Assembly: GCF_000715075.1 (NCBI RefSeq)
Contig: NC_134095.1
Location: forward strand, 53,750,419-53,814,418
Origin: Nicotiana tabacum
Taxonomy: Eukaryota > Streptophyta > Magnoliopsida > Solanales > Solanaceae
Direction: 5' to 3'
Length of the DNA stretch: 64,000 nucleotides
A program made the translations under genes and the position numbers. Below are positions 59,944 through 64,000 of this stretch, one piece after another (positions within the stretch are counted from its first letter, which is position 1; each line of letters opens with the position of its first letter). The notes beneath the pieces were generated by a model. That model was not told the DNA's origin and searched no databases. It saw only the letters and a program-made list of their open reading frames with translations.

Positions 59944-61524
59944 TTAGACTATCTCCTTTGCAGGCTTAAAGCCATTCCCTAGCGGCTTTGGTTCTGCATC
60001 ATCATCGGCCACGAACTTCTTCCAGTACCAATGCTCTCTCCAAACTTGAGACATCTCTTCAATTGGTATATTCTTTGTTTCCGGCACGTACAAGTAGACA
60101 AACACAGTCATTATTAACACAAACGCCGCAAAGAAGATAAATAGACCAAACTTCATCCCACATAGCATCTTCAAGAATATTTGTGCTACTCCGAATGTGA
60201 AAAACATGTTCATGGAGACCGTAACACATTGTGCTGCAGATCGAACTTCCAATGGAGAAATCTCACTCGGAACCAACCATCCTAAAGGACCCCATGAATA
60301 CGCAAAGTTAGCCACGAATACACAGATGCAGACAACCACTAAAGCTGCAAACCAAAGTGGCAAATCTGTTGCATTCCCTGTTGTTCCGAATTTTGCCCCA
60401 ATAAGAGCTGCCACTGCTGTTTGGAATATACACATGAAGATGCCACCCCAGAAGAAGAGTATTCTCCTCCCAAACTTATCCGTACAAAATACTGAAATAA
60501 AAGTTGCACCCACGTTGACACCGCCAGTGATAGCAGCTGACATAAGCGAAGCGTTACTCTTAAATCCTAATGTTTGGAAAAGTACTGGAGCATAGAACAT
60601 GACCACGTTAATTCCCGTAAGCTGCTGTAACGATGGAATCAGAAGTGACAAAACCAACTGCGGTCTATACTTTCGGACGAATAAAAGATTATTCCATGGC
60701 CTTTCTACTTTCTTGGATGCTTCACTCGCCATAACAAGGTCATTAAATTCAGCATTTACGTTATCAACTCCTCTGATCTTTTTCAACAATTGTTCTGCCT
60801 CCTCTTTCTTTCCTCTGTCTATCAACGAACTCGGACTATCAGAGAGAAACATCGAGGAAACCAGGATGACTAGTGCTGGCACGGCTGCACCTCCTAAGCT
60901 AACCCTCCAACCCCAACCGCCAGAGATTTTGCTAGTTCCAAAGTTGACCAAATTCGCTATCAGAATCCCAATGGTGATGGCCATTTGGAATAACACGTTG
61001 AAAGTCCCTCTGTATTTGTAGGGAGCAACTTCTGACAAATAAATAGGGACAGATTGATTAGCAAATCCGACACCAATCCCCAAAAGAATACGACCTAAGA
61101 TGAGCATGCTAATATGGATAGCAGCAGCGTTGAGGATGGCGCCTATCAAGAAAAAGAGACCTCCAAGGGCCATAGTAACCTTTCTGCCACGTTTTTTACT
61201 AACATGAGAAGCAACAATGGACGCAAACAGGGCAGCCACGTAAAGAGAAGACGTGAAAAGGGTCAACAACTGGCTGTCGAACTTACAGTACTGGTTGGTC
61301 GAGGTGTTCAAAGCCTCTTTTTGGTAAACAGACATGAAGAAGCGTTTGAGAAAAGGATCCATGGAAGTAACTCCACCTGAAATTCCAATGTCGTAGCCAA
61401 AGATCAAGCCTCCCATGGCTGCCATGATACAAGTCATGGCTACGTACACTGTTAGCTTCCCTGGGTACTCATCTGGATTGTCTCCGCCACCGCCGGCGGC
61501 ACTTATAAAGTTTCCACCAGCCAT
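59944..61524 (-). CDS. STP-type monosaccharide/H+ symporter (526 aa, single exon)
   Basis: Plasma-membrane proton-coupled hexose importer of the sugar transport protein (STP) family, major facilitator superfamily, 12 membrane helices. Visible hallmarks: [10 protein letters not shown] with the proton-coupling Asp45; KKRGRK loop (110-115); [20 protein letters not shown] with Arg145; PESPR-like SDSPSSLI (228-235); [20 protein letters not shown] (300-319) with the sugar-binding Gln/Asn residues; Asn337; [15 protein letters not shown]; and [11 protein letters not shown] near the C-terminus. Cys80 (NQYCKF) and Cys455 (MLCGMKFG) are placed like the STP-specific lid-domain disulfide. Full length for the family. 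Most plant STP genes have introns; this one has none. Substrate cannot be read from sequence; glucose or other hexoses are usual. Confidence 0.95.
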   Translation of the reverse strand: MAGGNFISAAGGGGDNPDEYPGKLTVYVAMTCIMAAMGGLIFGYDIGISGGVTSMDPFLKRFFMSVYQKEALNTSTNQYCKFDSQLLTLFTSSLYVAALFASIVASHVSKKRGRKVTMALGGLFFLIGAILNAAAIHISMLILGRILLGIGVGFANQSVPIYLSEVAPYKYRGTFNVLFQMAITIGILIANLVNFGTSKISGGWGWRVSLGGAAVPALVILVSSMFLSDSPSSLIDRGKKEEAEQLLKKIRGVDNVNAEFNDLVMASEASKKVERPWNNLLFVRKYRPQLVLSLLIPSLQQLTGINVVMFYAPVLFQTLGFKSNASLMSAAITGGVNVGATFISVFCTDKFGRRILFFWGGIFMCIFQTAVAALIGAKFGTTGNATDLPLWFAALVVVCICVFVANFAYSWGPLGWLVPSEISPLEVRSAAQCVTVSMNMFFTFGVAQIFLKMLCGMKFGLFIFFAAFVLIMTVFVYLYVPETKNIPIEEMSQVWREHWYWKKFVADDDAEPKPLGNGFKPAKEIV

Positions 61525-61599
61525 GAAGATATAGATTACTATTAATTAAAGAAAGGAAGATTATTAAGATGGTGTCCTTAGGCGTGGAAAGAGAGGGGT

Positions 61600-61607
61600 A
61601 TATATAG
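61600..61607 (-). promoter_or_regulatory. TATA box of the STP gene
   Basis: TATATATA on the minus strand, 76 bp upstream of the start codon, preceded by a CCCCTCTC-type context on the coding side. The truncated duplicate has a changed version at about 59458-59466. Confidence 0.6.
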
Positions 61608-61699
61608 CTAGAAGTCAAAAACCGAGATCGAATAGGTTTATAACCTTTTATTCTTCTTTTGTAGCACTGCATTACTTTACCCCGCTTATACACTTCTAA

Positions 61700-62044
61700 A
61701 TTTAGTAGGATTATGTCTTCCTTTTCATGTCCTATGTAATGTGGTAGATTTTGAAATAATATCCGTGTTATGTTAATTATGGATATTTAACGTATAAAGA
61801 AAGTATATTTTTAAAAGGAAATTAGAATTCTAAACAAATTAAAAAGGACAAGTCATGCGAGATTTAGAATTACATTAGACTTCAAACATGATTATTACAT
61901 GTAAGACGCGCGCTGCCCACTTTGATTTACCTTTGTAAGTGTTCTGATCAAATTTGAGTACATACATTTAGAGTATGTCTTTAAAATTAAAATTTACAAT
62001 CTCATAATGGAATTACTATTATGGAAGGAATTATTGTTTTTCCT
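61700..62044. other. STP upstream region
   Basis: Holds the sequence block shared with the truncated duplicate (about 61855-61940). No other feature. Confidence 0.5.
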
Positions 62045-62053
62045 ATTTCAAAT

Positions 62054-63018
62054 AGGTGAAAATTATTTACATTCCCCAAGTTTACTCTAAGAATCAAACT
62101 CATCCTCCAATGTTGAAAATTATCATTTTCATCCTTTCATCCTACGCAATATCTACTTTGCCCTTGACATTTTCAACTCTCCATGTATTCAATACTTTTT
62201 TTCTATATTATTTCGATATTTTTTAATGCAGGTATTTATTCATAAGTTAAAAATATTATAATATTATATAATTTAATCTATGTTCAGTAACATTATAAAT
62301 AAAATAATTATATTATGAATTTGTTACAAAATATATTGTTACTTTATTATTATTATTATTATTATTATTATTTTAATATTATGTATATTAAAATGCATAT
62401 AATGTATGTCAGTGTGTGTGAGAGAGAGAGATTTAAGTTCCACTATTTTTATTATACTCTATGTGTATATAAATTTTTGAGTTTTCATTGTTATTACTAG
62501 ATTTTTTTCTAAATTATAATTTAAGTTCATGTTAAGTGTAAGTAGATAATCTTTGCAAATTTATTATAAAATTTACCTCTATTTTACACCCATTATTTTT
62601 TTATTACCTGCATTGTATAATTTATAAAATTTTCACTCTCTTTTATTCTCAATTTTGTAAATAAATTGAGTTTTGATTGCTATTAATAATATTACTAAGA
62701 CGAGTAATTTATTAATTATAATTTTTATTTTCTCATTTATTTCACTATTGAACATCATTGACTTATATGTTTGACTAGAACTTCTCACTTTTTTTGGTTT
62801 CGATAAAAGCTTTTTTAATATATCTATAGGTAAGTCGATACCATAAATGAAAAATTAAAAAATATCATCAGAAAAAAAATAAGAGAAAAAATTGTAGAGG
62901 GTAAAATTGGCATTTTAGAAGTCACCTTTGATATGAGGAGTAGAATGATAATTATTCAAAGTTGGATGGTGAGTTTGATTTTTAAAGTAAATTTGGGGAA
63001 TGTAAATGATTTTCACCC
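62054..63018. mobile_element. Non-autonomous Mutator-type element, 965 bp
   Basis: Flanked by a perfect 9-bp duplication ATTTCAAAT (62045-62053 and 63019-63027). Terminal inverted repeats of about 80 bp: left AGGTGAAAATTATTTACATT, right complement GGGTGAAAATCATTTACATT, both continuing CCCCAA and then a CAAACTCA block. The interior is AT-rich and non-coding with a (TTA)9-10 microsatellite at 62344-62373 and GAGAGAGAGAG near 62420. TSD length and TIR length fit a MULE-derived MITE. Confidence 0.88.
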
Positions 63019-63261
63019 ATTTCAAATTGAAAAGTGATGTAAAATCAGACTATTTCCAGCATCATTATACATCATATATATTCGATGAGTTATTTGTAGT
63101 GGTGAGAACTATGATATAGGAAACAATACGATTTTAACATTTAATTAATCACTAAATATAGCATGTAATTTGTATTGAAACTTAATTGCACAATTCACAT
63201 AATCAAGATACATATATACTTTTTCATTGTGAAATTATAATTTTTAAGAAAAAATTATTCC

Positions 63262-64000
63262 TGTCATGATCCGGTTTTTCCCACCCTCGGAAGTTGTGAT
63301 GGCGCCTACTAGTGAAAGCTAGGCAAGCCAACCAACTAAATTATTTACCTTATTTTCACTTTAAATCCGTTAACAACTAAGAACCAACAATTAATAAACA
63401 ACATAATTTAATAAGCGGAAGACTAAATTTCAAGTTTTAATAATTTAAGAAAGATGCCAATACCAATCCATATAAGAACTACTCAAGACTGGTGTTATAA
63501 TTTCACAGACTGTCTAGGAATACTACAAATAAAAGTCTGAAAGATTTATTACAATATTGTCTCTGAAATATGAGAAGAAATAGATTAAAAGGATAGGAGA
63601 AGACGCCAAGGCTTGCGGACGCCTGCAGAACTACCTCGGAATCTCCAACTGGACTGAAGGCAATCACCCAAGCTAAGGTCCGAATGCTACTGCTCCGGGT
63701 TCTGCACACAGTGCTAAGTGTAGTATAAGCACAACCGACCCTATGTGCTGGTAAGTGCCTAGCCTAACCTCGGGGAAGTAGTGGCGAGGCTAGGACCAGA
63801 CTACCAAATAAACCTGTGCAGTTGTTTCATATACAATGGAAAGATAGTAGCAGGTATGTACAATTAAGGATGGGAGGGGGAAACATGCTATGGGGAAACA
63901 TCAAATGATAACAGAAAGATAGCGGGTAAATATAAGGTACACCCTAACTCAATTATCAACAAGAATCAGAAATCAAACAAGTGCACGCCATCACGAAGAT
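63262..64000 (-). repeat. Partial LTR of a second chromovirus-like element, cut by the window end
   Basis: Starts TGTCATGATCCGGTTTTTCC and is collinear with 27477-28200 and 45656-46390 (blocks GCCTACTAGTGAAAGCTAGG, AGCGGAAGAC, GACGCCAAGGC, TATGTGCTGGTAAGTGCCTA). No primer-binding site precedes it on the left, so this is the outer edge of a 3' LTR or of a solo LTR on the minus strand. More diverged from the two inner copies than they are from each other. Confidence 0.85.

Overview
Organism and general character. This is plant nuclear DNA: interrupted genes with GT-AG introns, AT-rich intergenic DNA, Mutator-like and hAT-type elements, and long nested LTR retrotransposons. The repeats I recognise (an Au-like SINE, an array of TGTATTCA-type motifs, a 3.4-kb LTR whose minus strand starts TGTGATGACCC) point to Solanaceae, probably a Nicotiana-like genome. 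That placement is inference from memory of repeat families, not a search. Roughly three quarters of the window is transposable-element DNA.

Host genes. Three can be supported. (1) The 3' part of a small DUF1475-family membrane protein gene (about 27-2637, +), five exons visible, with a GC-AG fourth intron and a hAT-like MITE in its first visible intron. (2) A complete seven-exon gene for the mitochondrial ATP synthase 24-kDa subunit (53200-58206, +; 242 aa), with an Au-like SINE and an unexplained antisense ORF in intron 1. (3) An intronless STP-type monosaccharide/H+ symporter (61524-59944, -; 526 aa), next to a truncated tandem duplicate of itself (59236-59610).

Layout. 1-2840 DUF1475 gene; 2840-7089 AT-rich intergenic DNA with several old repeats; 7090-18284 a Ty3/gypsy element of the Tat lineage (+) with near-identical 0.85-kb LTRs, broken coding region and a 32-bp minisatellite; 18442-18702 a Stowaway-like MITE; 19269-25749 a degenerate Ty1/copia element (-). 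From 25973 to 52955 lies a three-layer nest. The outer layer is a Mutator-like element with 279-bp terminal inverted repeats carrying two convergent genes, a GRF-zinc-finger/coiled-coil/membrane protein and an intron-containing MURA-type transposase. Into it inserted a chromovirus-like element with 3.4-kb LTRs and a gutted 2.7-kb interior (27477-49085, TSD GCTTC). Into that element's left LTR inserted a 12.1-kb Athila-type element (30456-42541, TSD CGAAG). After the nest come the ATP synthase gene, the sugar transporter, a 965-bp non-autonomous element with a perfect 9-bp target duplication (62054-63018), and the start of another chromovirus-type LTR running off the right edge.

How it fits together. 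The three host genes are unrelated in function. The main story is layered insertion: the right TIR of the Mutator-like element ends 244 bp before the ATP synthase start codon, so 27 kb of transposon now replaces whatever lay further upstream. All large elements look coding-dead, with nonsense codons, frameshifts and changed catalytic residues. The least conventional feature is the two-gene convergent Mutator-like element with a GRF-type second protein.
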